Assembly (NCBI GenBank): GCA_040756655.1
Contig: JBFLYN010000006.1
Span: 1-64,000 of the forward strand
Origin: JBFLYN01 sp040756655
Lineage (GTDB): Bacteria > Bacillota > Sulfobacillia > UBA8153
Reading direction: 5' to 3'
Length of the DNA stretch: 64,000 bases
Shown here: positions 44,450 through 52,811 of the stretch, piece by piece
Position numbering within the stretch: the first letter of the stretch is position 1
How the letters are laid out: every line of letters starts with the position of its first letter
Notes under the pieces: model-generated
The model's input: only the letters and a program-made list of their open reading frames with translations
Database searches by the model: none
Told to the model about the DNA's origin: nothing
Made by a program: the position numbers and the translations under genes

Positions 44450-46399
44450 ATGCACCAGATTATTGCAGCCAAGCCGGGCCAGCGCCTGCTCCTCATGGGA
44501 AACGAGGCCATTGCCCGGGGCGCCCTGGAGGGCGGTGTGGACCTGGTAGCCGCCTACCCGGGTACCCCCTCTTCCGAGATTACCGAGACCTTGCTGGACG
44601 TGGCCGAGGACACCGGCATCTATGCGGAATGGAGCACCAACGAAAAAGTCGCCTTCGAAGTGGCAGCCGGGGCCGCCATTGCGGGAGTGCGGTCGTTGGT
44701 GGCCATGAAGAACGCCGGTCTCAACGTGGCCATGGATACGTTCATGACCATCCCTTACGGGGGGATCATGGGGGCCATGGTGGTGGTAGTGGCCGACGAC
44801 CCCGGCGCCCACTACTCCTCAACCGAGCAGGACACCCGGGTGCTGGCCCGCTACGCCGAGATCCCGTGCTTTGAGCCCCGGGACCAGGACGAGGCCCGGG
44901 CCATGACCGCCGCCGCGCTGGAGCTTTCGGCCCAGTTGGAACTACCGGTGTTCGTGCGGTCGGTGACGCGCATCTCCCACGCCTCGGGCGACGTTACCCT
45001 GGGCCACGTACCGGCCCGGTCCCCGGACCCCGGTTTTAACCGCCACTACGGCATGCCTTTCCGCTGGGGCGTGTACGGTCCCCCGGGAGCCACCTCCAAG
45101 CACGCCTGGCTCCACCGGACCTTCCCCCAGCAACTGGCAGCCAGCGAGCAGTCTCCATTCAACGTGCTGACCCTAAAGGACGGGGCCCGGGTGGGCATCA
45201 TCGCCGCGGGCCTGGGATCCGCCTACGCCCAGGACGCCTTGACGGACCTGGCCATCGGGGAAAACTGCCACTTCTTAAAGCTGGGTCTGGTCAACCCCCT
45301 GCCGGAACAGCAGCTGAAAGCCATCATCCGGGCCAGCCAGATGCTCTTGGTGGTAGAAGAGGGCGACCCGGTGGTAGAACAGGAAGTGTGGGCGCTGGCC
45401 AAGGAGCACAACCCGGACGCCGTCATCTGGGGCAAGTGGAAGCAGCAAGCCTTTCTCCCCTACGGCGAGCTCAACGGGGACCTGGTCAGAAACGCCGTGG
45501 CCCGGGTCTTTGCCCAGGACCTCCCGGCTTGTGCCGCCCGGTCGGAGATGAAAGAAAAGCTCCGGAAACTAGTAGTCCCCCGCTCGTCTACGCTGTGCGC
45601 CGGTTGCCCGCACCTGGGCTCCTTCTGGGCCCTGAAAATGGCCCTGCGCCGCTTTCCGGGCACCCATATCGTCAACGGCGACATCGGCTGCTATGAGCAG
45701 GGCGGGTACGGCATCTTCGGCCAGGCCGTCAAGGACGGGCCGGAACGCAAGCAGAAACAACCCATCCGGTCGCCCTACGAGATCCTGGATACCTGCCACG
45801 TGATGGGGAGCGGCATCGGCCTGGCCCAGGGGCAGGCCCAGGCCGGCTACAGGGAAGGCAAGGTGCTAGCGGTGGCGGGCGACTCCACGTTCTTCCATGC
45901 CTGCCTACCCGCCCTGGCCAGTGCGGCCTGGAACAACGCCGATATCACGTTCTTGATCATGGACAACTCGTGGACGGCCATGACCGGTCACCAGCCCAGC
46001 CCCACCACCGGCAACGGCCAGCCCGTGTTTGACATCCCCGGCCTTGCCGAGAAGCTAGGGGCCAAGATATGGCAGGCCCGCGCCTTCGACCTGGAGCAGG
46101 CCACGGAGACCATTGCCCAGGCGGTGGCCCACGCTGGGCCCAGCGTGGTGGTGCTCACCGGCGAATGCGCCCTGCAGTATATCCGACGGGAACGACCCGG
46201 GCCTGGACTTACTCAAGTGGACCCGGCAGCCTGCACCGGCTGCAAGATCTGCCTGGCCGTGGGCTGCCCGGCCGTGACCTTTGACAACACCACCAAGAAG
46301 GCGGGCATCGATGCCGTCCAATGCATAGACTGCGGGCTCTGCGTGGCGGCCTGTCCCCAAGGGGCCATGAGTGCCGGAGGTGAAGACCATGGCAGTTAA
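44450..46399 (+). CDS. iorA: Indolepyruvate:ferredoxin oxidoreductase, alpha subunit
   Basis: The large thiamine-diphosphate subunit of IOR, which converts aryl or other 2-oxo acids, CoA and oxidised ferredoxin to acyl-CoA, CO2 and reduced ferredoxin. The roughly 650-residue chain has the N-terminal GNEAIARGALEGGVDLVAAYPGTPSSEI, a VVEEGDP domain, the TPP-binding region CAGCPHLG and GDIGCYEQGGYGIFG, and two C-terminal [4Fe-4S] motifs, CTGCKICLAVGCP and CIDCGLCVAACP. ATG 44450 is preferred for spacing to GGAGGTG; ATG 44444 is possible and overlaps the previous stop. It feeds acyl-CoA to the ADP-forming synthetase in the same operon. Confidence 0.94.
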   Translation: MHQIIAAKPGQRLLLMGNEAIARGALEGGVDLVAAYPGTPSSEITETLLDVAEDTGIYAEWSTNEKVAFEVAAGAAIAGVRSLVAMKNAGLNVAMDTFMTIPYGGIMGAMVVVVADDPGAHYSSTEQDTRVLARYAEIPCFEPRDQDEARAMTAAALELSAQLELPVFVRSVTRISHASGDVTLGHVPARSPDPGFNRHYGMPFRWGVYGPPGATSKHAWLHRTFPQQLAASEQSPFNVLTLKDGARVGIIAAGLGSAYAQDALTDLAIGENCHFLKLGLVNPLPEQQLKAIIRASQMLLVVEEGDPVVEQEVWALAKEHNPDAVIWGKWKQQAFLPYGELNGDLVRNAVARVFAQDLPACAARSEMKEKLRKLVVPRSSTLCAGCPHLGSFWALKMALRRFPGTHIVNGDIGCYEQGGYGIFGQAVKDGPERKQKQPIRSPYEILDTCHVMGSGIGLAQGQAQAGYREGKVLAVAGDSTFFHACLPALASAAWNNADITFLIMDNSWTAMTGHQPSPTTGNGQPVFDIPGLAEKLGAKIWQARAFDLEQATETIAQAVAHAGPSVVVLTGECALQYIRRERPGPGLTQVDPAACTGCKICLAVGCPAVTFDNTTKKAGIDAVQCIDCGLCVAACPQGAMSAGGEDHGS

Positions 46400-47000
46400 C
46401 ATCATCATCACCGGTGTAGGCGGGCAAGGCAGCGTCCTGGCCTCGCGTATTGTGGCCGGTGCTTTGCTGCAGCACGCGGGCTCCGATCCTCAATACCGGG
46501 TACGGGTGGGAGAGACCTTCGGGGCCGCCCAGCGCGGGGGTTCAGTAGCCTCCCACGTGCGTGCAGGATCCGTCCTGGGACCCCTGGTGGGAGAGGACCA
46601 GGCCGATCTCATCGTCGCCCTGGAGCCCCTGGAAGGCCTCAGGATCGCCGTTCGGTACCTCAAGCCCGGCGGCACGGTGGTGCTGAATACCCGGGCGGTC
46701 CCTCCCACCGATGTCAAGGCCGGCTATGCCCAGTACCCGGCGCTGGAGGCCATCCTGGAAGCCCTTGACCGCCTCGGCGGGAAGGTCATCGCCCTGGACG
46801 CCACCGCCCTGGCCGAAGAGGCAGGCAGTATCAAGGCCATGAACGTGGTGCTGGTGGGAGCAGCAGCCCGCACCGGCCTGACGGGCGTACACCGCGAGAC
46901 CTTCCTGCAAGCGGTGGAAGACCGGGTGCCCGCGCGCTTCAAGGCCCTGAACCTGAAGGCCTTCGACCTAGGATGGCAATGCGCCGGGGAGGCGACGTAA
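46389..47000 (+). CDS. iorB: Indolepyruvate:ferredoxin oxidoreductase, beta subunit
   Basis: The 203-residue small subunit that pairs with IorA. It belongs to the 2-oxoacid:acceptor oxidoreductase gamma/delta family: NIIITGVGGQGSVLASRIVA at the N-terminus, RVRVGETFGAAQRGGSVASH, and the C-terminal MNVVLVGAAARTGLTGV. The ATG at 46389 lies inside the iorA end (11-base overlap) and has GGAGGTG upstream, so translation is coupled. Confidence 0.94.
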   Translation: MAVNIIITGVGGQGSVLASRIVAGALLQHAGSDPQYRVRVGETFGAAQRGGSVASHVRAGSVLGPLVGEDQADLIVALEPLEGLRIAVRYLKPGGTVVLNTRAVPPTDVKAGYAQYPALEAILEALDRLGGKVIALDATALAEEAGSIKAMNVVLVGAAARTGLTGVHRETFLQAVEDRVPARFKALNLKAFDLGWQCAGEAT

Positions 47001-47001
47001 C

Positions 47002-47685
47002 ATGGGCCAGCCAGGTGCTGACCTGATCCAGATGGCCCGGGCGGAAGGACGCCACCTGCTGGAGCCCGAGGCGGCCCTCCTGTGCCAGGCCTTTGGCCTG
47101 CCGTTGCCGGCCTGGCGGTGGGTGCATGATCAAGCCCAAGCTCTGGAGGCAGCTGCGGACCTAAAGAGCCCGCTGGTGCTCAAGCTGGTGAGCCGGGACA
47201 TCCTCCACAAGAGCGATGTGGGCGGTGTGAAACTGGGGGTCACCAAAGGTGAGATGACGGCTGCGGCTTTCGCTGAGCTGGCCAGTATCGCTCAGGCCCG
47301 GAAGGCCCGCTTCGACGGGGTGCTGGTGTGCCAACAAGCACCGGCCGGGCTGGAGCTGGTGGCGGGAATGGTGCAGGACCCCGAGTTCGGCCCGGCCCTT
47401 ATGTTCGGCCTGGGCGGCACGGCTGTGGAGCTCTTCGGGGATGTCGCCTTCGGTTCGGTGCCGGTGACTCCCGCCCGTGCCCGGCACATGATCGCCAGCA
47501 CCCGGGCGGGGAAGCTGCTTTCCGGATACCGCGGCGCCTGCTTAGACCTGGAGGCAATCACCGCCGTGCTCACCGGCCTTTCCAGGCTGGTGGAAGCCCA
47601 CCCGGAGATCCAGGAAATCGACCTCAACCCGGTGCGGGCCTACCAGAGCGGGGCCCTCATTCTCGACATCAGGATCCTCCTCTAG
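47002..47685 (+). CDS. ADP-forming acyl-CoA synthetase, beta subunit (ATP-grasp)
   Basis: A 227-residue ATP-grasp subunit that binds ADP/ATP in the acyl-CoA synthetase. Motifs are LLEPEAALLCQAFGLPLP, LVLKLVSRDILHKSDVGGV (with the second relay histidine expected in HKSD), AVELFGDVAFGSVPV and EIDLNPVRAYQSGALILD. It follows iorB by one base and ends the 15-gene operon, directly before a strong terminator. A frameshifted copy of most of this gene lies at 49497-50000. Confidence 0.92.
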   Translation: MGQPGADLIQMARAEGRHLLEPEAALLCQAFGLPLPAWRWVHDQAQALEAAADLKSPLVLKLVSRDILHKSDVGGVKLGVTKGEMTAAAFAELASIAQARKARFDGVLVCQQAPAGLELVAGMVQDPEFGPALMFGLGGTAVELFGDVAFGSVPVTPARARHMIASTRAGKLLSGYRGACLDLEAITAVLTGLSRLVEAHPEIQEIDLNPVRAYQSGALILDIRILL

Positions 47686-47693
47686 ATCCCAGA

Positions 47694-47734
47694 ACCGGGG
47701 CGCGCAGTTGTAGGGCGCCCCGGTGTTCTTCTCT
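47694..47734 (+). terminator. Intrinsic terminator of the 15-gene operon
   Basis: A perfect 10-bp stem, ACCGGGGCGC at 47694-47703 with GCGCCCCGGT at 47715-47724, closes an 11-base loop and is followed by the T-rich GTTCTTCTCT. It lies eight bases after the acyl-CoA synthetase beta stop. Confidence 0.88.
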
Positions 47735-47951
47735 GCCCTCCCCCCTGCTTTGGCCGGCCGGCCTCTGACTGAGTTAAAAGGTGTGCCCCGCACTGGTGGC
47801 ACTGGTTGCGGTCCGGGAGGTTGGTCGCCCGGTACGACGGGCAGGTCCTGGTCACCTCCCGGCGCCGGACCCCGATCTCCTCTTGGCTTTCCTACCTTAA
47901 CTTTCGACAGACAGCGCAGTACGGGCAGAACTGCGCATCATCCCGAACAGG

Positions 47952-48080
47952 CAGCTCAGCGCTGCCCACCTCGCCGAAGCCTCCCGAGATGACCACGGCG
48001 CCGTGGGCCCCGGCCCGGGCCACCTGCTCCAGGGCCGCCGGTACCAGCGGTGCCGGTATACCCAGTCACCGTCAGGTCTT
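47952..48080 (-). pseudogene. Inverted fragment of the acyl-CoA synthetase alpha gene
   Basis: The minus strand here matches the coding strand of the alpha gene around 43310-43418. By hand alignment there are about three mismatches in the best 108 bases (47952-48061), with weaker similarity to 48080. It encodes roughly alpha residues 75-108 and nothing more, so it is a relic of duplication and rearrangement. The flanking 47735-47951 holds no recognisable gene. Confidence 0.8.
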
Positions 48081-48084
48081 GGGG

Positions 48085-48328
48085 CACCTGCGCCATGATC
48101 AGAAGAGGTTTATGGTAGTTGAGGTCTCCGGCGAACTCATGGAATCCGCAGGTATACTAGTAGAGGAATTCAGCCTGCGTGGCTCTGATGCTCTTCACCT
48201 TGCTTCGGCGCTTTCTTGCAGCACCGGACCGGGCACGAAGTGCTGGCCGCCTGCTGGGACGTTAGGCTATGGGATGCGCTGAAGCAGGCAAGCCTAAGGC
48301 ACCTACCCCAACGCCGGCCTGCACCATA
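48085..48328 (+). pseudogene. VapC-type PIN-domain toxin remnant
   Basis: The text RFMVVEVSGELMESAGILVE, then FSLRGSDALHLASAL is the central part of a VapC PIN domain (the DALHLASAL element is diagnostic). The frame then shifts; the next frame continues as GHEVLAACWDVRLWDALKQA to a TAA at 48326-48328, which is the expected C-terminal end. The N-terminus and a VapB antitoxin gene are missing. Confidence 0.65.
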
Positions 48329-48400
48329 AAGAGGCCAATGACCCGAGGCCTCCCTTGCCCATCCAACCTCGCAACACCTTTTTTGTGCTTTGTCTCATGC

Positions 48401-49312
48401 TTAAATGCCGTCCAAGAACCGGTTGACGCTGTCCCAAAAGACGGGGTCCAGGTGCATATCGTTGTGACCGCGATCCTTGATGATCTGGATACGGCTGTCG
48501 CTGCCCCATAGCTGCACCAGGGCCCGCGAATGGCGGTTGGGCACCACCTGGTCCTCATCTGCCAGCAGGGCCAGCAAGGGAGCCCGGGCATGCGGAGCGC
48601 TGGCTGCGGCGTTCATGGGATTCCTGATGAGCCTTCGTGCCGGGAGGGTAGGCAGCCTTTCTGTAATGATGTCGGTGACTGAGGTAAAGGGAGCGGCCAG
48701 GACCACGGCACCGACCGGTCGGTGGGCCGCCACCCGGGTGGCCACGGCAGTGCCCAGGCTGAAACCCACCAGGAAGATGCGCTCTCCGTCTACATCATCC
48801 CGCCCGGCAAAATGGTCAAATACGAGAAGGGCATCGCTGTACAGCAAGTCTTCCCGCGGCTTTCCTTTGTTAACCCCATAGCCCCGGTAGTCCATCACCA
48901 GCAGTGACCTCCCGGCGAAGTTGTGGGCGAAGGGCAGCAGGTCCACGGCCAGGCTCCCGTTGCCGCCGTAGTAGATCACCAGGGGTTGCCGCCCGGGTCC
49001 TTCCGCCGGCAGGTACCAGCCGTGCAGTTCGATGCCGTCGGGCGCCTCCACAACCACCCGCTGTACTCCGGGGTAACGCGCCAGCAGCGCTGCCAGTTCT
49101 CCGGGCGTCAGCGACCTGGCCGGAAACAGAACCCGGTCCTGTAGAACGTACAGTGCGCCCAGTAGCAGGGCACCAGATAGGAACACCACACCAATCACTT
49201 TGAGAAAAGCCTTGGCCAACGCTCCGCCGCCTCCATCCGTACTGGCTCCCTCTGCAACCTCCTGGTCTGACCCGGCTGCTGGGTGGCTGGCAAGCATCCA
49301 GCCACCTACCAT
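48401..49312 (-). CDS. Membrane-anchored alpha/beta hydrolase (BEM46/YqkD type)
   Basis: A 303-residue protein with an N-terminal hydrophobic helix (about residues 37-58) and a hydrolase domain. The nucleophile elbow is VGFSLGTAVA, the oxyanion region IYYGGNGSLAVDLL, and the likely aspartate and histidine are in LLADEDQVVPN and DRGHNDMHLDP. Close relatives are the BEM46/YqkD-type serine hydrolases of unknown substrate. It is the only intact gene in a zone of pseudogenes, on the strand opposite to the operon. The first 20-30 residues may be untranslated, because the best start is not clear. Confidence 0.85.
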   Translation of the reverse strand: MVGGWMLASHPAAGSDQEVAEGASTDGGGGALAKAFLKVIGVVFLSGALLLGALYVLQDRVLFPARSLTPGELAALLARYPGVQRVVVEAPDGIELHGWYLPAEGPGRQPLVIYYGGNGSLAVDLLPFAHNFAGRSLLVMDYRGYGVNKGKPREDLLYSDALLVFDHFAGRDDVDGERIFLVGFSLGTAVATRVAAHRPVGAVVLAAPFTSVTDIITERLPTLPARRLIRNPMNAAASAPHARAPLLALLADEDQVVPNRHSRALVQLWGSDSRIQIIKDRGHNDMHLDPVFWDSVNRFLDGI

Positions 49313-49496
49313 CTATTTCGCAACGCCCGGCCCGGATCCTATCCGGGAACCACCAACCTGGAACTAGCATGGCTGCTGAGGCCGGCATTCACCAATAAGG
49401 ATGATAAGGATCAGAGGCCGGGCGAGCGTAGCGGGTGACACCCCATGCTGGCACCGGGAACCGGTGCGCTAAGGCCGGCCGGGCGGGCACGGAGGC

Positions 49497-50000
49497 GAGC
49501 TACGGTGAGCAAGGGCCCGCTGGTGCTGAGGCTGGTGAGCCGGAACTCCTGCACAAGAGCGATGCGGGCAGCGTCGATCTGGCGAGCACCGGCGAAATGG
49601 CACCGTCGCCTTTCGCCGCACCGAGATGGCCAGAGAGCACAACGCCCGGTGCGACGAGGTGCTGGTGTGCCAACAAGCGCTGGCCGGGCTGGAGCCGGTG
49701 GTGGGCATGGTCAGGGACCTGGAGTTCGGCCCGGCCCTAGGTTCGGCCTGGGCGGCAGGGCCGTGGAGCTCTTCGGGGATGTCGCCTTCGGCGCGGCGCC
49801 GGTGACTCCCGCACCTGCCCCGCCACGTGATCGCCGGCACCCGCGCGGGCAGGCTCCTCTCCGGCTACCGCGGCGCCCACCTGAATTCGGTCGCAGTGGT
49901 GGACGTGCTCACCGGTGTTTCCCGCCTGTTGGAGGCCTACCCGGAGATCCAGGAAATCGCCTCAACCCGCTGCGGGCCTACGAGAACGGGGCCCTCATCC
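49497..50000 (+). pseudogene. Frameshifted copy of the acyl-CoA synthetase beta gene
   Basis: Segments in changing frames repeat the beta subunit encoded at 47002-47685: GPLVLRLVSRN, VLVCQQALAGLEPVVGM, GGRAVELFGDVAFGAAPVTP, VIAGTRAGRLLSGYRGAHL and AYPEIQEI. At least four frame changes are needed to follow the parent. It covers parent residues from about 50 to the C-terminus and is followed, like the parent, by a G+C-rich hairpin. It is non-functional. Confidence 0.82.
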
Positions 50001-50012
50001 TGGACACAAGGA

Positions 50013-50041
50013 CCGGGGGACGCCACCATGGCGTCCCCCGG
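50013..50041 (+). terminator. Hairpin after the beta pseudogene
   Basis: A 12-bp stem (CCGGGGGACGCC at 50013-50024 with its complement at 50030-50041) closes a five-base loop in the same place as the terminator of the functional beta gene. There is no strong T-run. Confidence 0.6.
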
Positions 50042-50136
50042 GGTTGTCCGTACCTTTGCCTGGCAGCCGGCCGGCCTTGGGCATACTCTGGACTCCCCGT
50101 ACCCTTAGAGACTCCCCTAGCTACGCCCGATCCCCA

Positions 50137-51992
50137 GTCGAGTAGGAGGGGGCGGTTAACCCCCGTCCTCTCACACCACCCGGCATGCGGGTCCGCACCG
50201 GGCGGTTCACCAGGCACTTCGAAGTTCACGATAACCAGTGGCAAGGCTGATGAGTCCCTGGGCGCGCCCGTAGGCGATGCCTAGGACTCCGTTCAAGGGT
50301 CCCCCAGCCATCCGCCAGCAGCCCTTGCGGGACATGGCCTTCTGCCAGGCCTGCCGTTCCGGCAGACCCAGGGCGCGGAGTTCGCGTAGCCGGGGTACGA
50401 GGGAGTTTCCACTGCTTCCACAGGCATGCTCGCAGGCGGCGGCGGACCCAACCTTCGAGCTCCTCCAGCCACTTCTCGGCGTCAGCCCGGGCGAAGTAGG
50501 CCAGCCAGCCCTGGAGGTAGGTGTTGATGCGCCGGATGCGTTCCCCCAGGCTCAGGGGCTGGGTGCACCGGGTCAGTTCCCATAGGCGGGCTTTGACCCG
50601 GGCGCCGTTTCCGGTGCCAGGCGCAGCCGCACCCCTTGCCGTGAGCGGTAGAAGCTAAACCTCAGGAACTTACGTTGTTGGGGCCGGGCCACTGCACTCT
50701 TTCCCTCGTGGACCTTGAGTCGCAGCCGCTTGTGCAGGAAGGCTTTCACCGAGCTCATCACCCGCTGCGCCGCGCGTTCGCTGCGTACGTAGATGTTACA
50801 GTCGTCCGCGTAGCGAACGAAGTGGTGCCCGCGCTCTTCCAGGTTCCGGTCCAGTTCGTTGAGCAGGATGTTGGCCAGCAGCGGGCTTAGTGGGCCACCC
50901 TGGGGCGTGCCCTCCTCCGTCCTGACCTTCACCCCCTCACCATCACTCCCGCCTGAAGGTAGCGGCGGATCAGCCGTAGCACCCGCTTGTCCGCCACTTG
51001 GCGCGCCACCCGGGCCATCAGCACGTCGTGGTTGACCCGGTCGAAGAACTTCTCGATGTCCAGGTCCACCACCCAGGTGTAGCCTGCCTCGACCGCCTGA
51101 TGGGCCGAGCGTCCCGGCCGGAACCCGTAACTGTGCTCCGAGAAATCCGGATCGAATACGGGCGTCAGTACCTGCAACAGCGCCTGCTGGATCAGCCGGT
51201 CCTTAACGGTGGGTATGCCCAAGAGGCGCACTCCGCCTTGCGGCTTCGGGATCTCCACCCGCCGCACGGGTTGCGGTCGGTAGTTTCCCGCCAGCAGTTG
51301 CTGGCGTACGCTGTGCCACTGCTCCCGCAGGAGCGCGTCCAGTTGCTGCACCGTCACTCCGTCGATGCCCGGGACGCCTTTGTTCTGCTTGACCCGCTGT
51401 AGCGCGGTCAGCATGTTCGCCCGGGACACCACTTGCTCCATTAACCGCTCGTCTCGTTGCTCTTTGCAGGATGTGGGCTGGGGTTGTGCCGTCGGAAAAC
51501 TCGGCCCTCTCACCGGCAGTAGTGGCAGTTGTTCTGTCACCCTGGGCGGGCAGGTCCCGGACGGGCTTTTCTGCTGTCGGGGCTTGCCGTGCGAACGCAC
51601 CGCGTCCCATCCCTGCCTAGTGTTCGGCCCTTCCCAGCGGCACCGCCGCTGGTACGTATGGCCTCTGCTGACTCCTGCCGGCTCAACCGCGCCTCTCAGC
51701 GCGGGTTACCTTCCGGCGTGCCGGCAGGCCTCCCCGGGTAAGAACGAGTACTTTCACCGCACGCCCGCCCGGTCTACAGCACCGCCCTTGACCCATCTTG
51801 GGCTTTGCCTTGCAGGCTCACCCAGGCGATACTGCCTCGTCCAGGGTTCGTGCTCCTCGGGCCGCGGCTTTGCCTCCGGCTTCCTTCAGATTCCGCATCG
51901 CCGCGGACACCCTTGCCTTCGGCTAGGGGTTGTACGGGGCCACCCTCCCCACGGGACTTCCACCCGCTAGCACTCGCCCATGCCGGGCGCAC
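50137..51992 (-). mobile_element. Group II intron
   Basis: The element runs on the minus strand. Its 5' end at 51992 reads GTGCGCCCGGCATGGGCGAG, the conserved bacterial group II intron start. Its 3' end has the domain V-VI pattern, with GGTGGTGTGAGAGGACGGGG, then CCTCCTACTCGAC, ending at about 50137 with the expected AY dinucleotide. The total is about 1,856 bp. The encoded maturase is broken, so the intron could only move or splice with help in trans. Confidence 0.85.
50207..51600 (-). pseudogene. Group II intron reverse transcriptase/maturase, frameshifted
   Basis: The reverse transcriptase part is clear: QNKGVPGIDGVTVQQLD, RRVEIPKPQGGVRLLGIPT, FSEHSYGFRPGRSAHQAVE, VVDLDIEKFFDRVNHD, GTPQGGPLSPLLANILLNEL and the catalytic RYADD. 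The maturase domain has LGERIRRINTYLQGWLAYF. Frame breaks occur near 50930 (just before the GTPQGGP block), near 50605 and near 50400, so no single full-length protein can be made. The stop of the last piece is at 50207-50209. Confidence 0.85.
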
Positions 51993-52085
51993 AAGCTGGA
52001 TGGTTGCGCTTCCGCTCAACCAACAGTACTGCCCCTAGTCCGGCCAGGACTAGCATGACGGCGCCACTTAGGAGGATTTGAGCCT
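51993..52085 (-). pseudogene. C-terminal membrane-anchor fragment interrupted by the intron
   Basis: Directly upstream of the intron the minus strand reads ILLSGAVMLVLAGLGAVLLV followed by ERKRNHPA, a hydrophobic helix with a basic tail like the sorting or anchor end of a surface protein. An in-frame TAG lies just before it, and no longer gene is visible. It looks like the remnant of the gene into which the intron inserted. Confidence 0.4.
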
Positions 52086-52811
52086 AACCCGGTTTGGTGG
52101 ACACCCCAGATTGGCTGTGCCAGCTCCTACCACGACCAACTCAGCCGTCCTCTGCATCTAGACATCTGCCCTCCGCAACCACGGTCTTAAGTGTCACCGG
52201 ACGCAATGGCGGCCGGACAGAAGCCGGTGCAACCTCGCTCGCCTGGCACGCGAGTTCTTCGCATAGAATGGCGGCGATGCTTCTTTGACACGTCCGCCCC
52301 TGGCATAAACCCATACCCGCCCTGGTTACATCCCTTCTTACCTCACACAACATATGTAGGATAAGCGGACGTATTAATACTGTCTCCTCCCTCTGCAGGC
52401 CCCACCCCGCCTTTCTACCGGGATCCAGCCCCTGCAGTGGTGCCGCGGGAATCAAACACGGCTTCCGGCGTTGTCATCTGGCTAGCTCGCTCGCAGGGGA
52501 GCGCGCATGACCGTCAAACAGCCGGCGATGTCGCCGGCGTATTGTTCACTGCCACCACTCCTATGAAGAAGGGATTTTGGAGCCGATGCAGAAGTATAGC
52601 ATCGGACGTATGACAGCAGAATACCCTTGTGCTAAGCCTGACGGCGGGCATCACCGGCAACGTTTACAGGAGTATTGGGTAACGTTGCCGAATTGAACCC
52701 GCAGATGTCCTACATGAGACTACGTACGTCCACTTAAGGCTCTTGGATGAAGCAGGAAAAATTATAGCTTTTAGATAATGACCAATCTAAACCGAACACC
52801 AGGAGGGGTAT
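52086..52811. other. Gene-poor stretch upstream of the GntR regulator
   Basis: About 725 bases with no recognisable coding sequence. Two small hairpins are visible: GCCGGCGA/TCGCCGGC at 52521-52538 and CCGATGC/GCATCGG at 52582-52604. The last part is A+T-richer and should contain the promoter of the GntR-AOR operon. Confidence 0.4.

Noticed and set aside
47806..48282. A 158-codon plus-strand frame as a new protein
   Set aside because: Its middle is the antisense translation of the alpha-synthetase fragment and its end is part of the VapC remnant, so it is a chance fusion of relics.
49445..50284. A 279-codon plus-strand frame as a new protein
   Set aside because: It runs through the frameshifted beta-synthetase copy and into the intron end; the family text jumps between frames.
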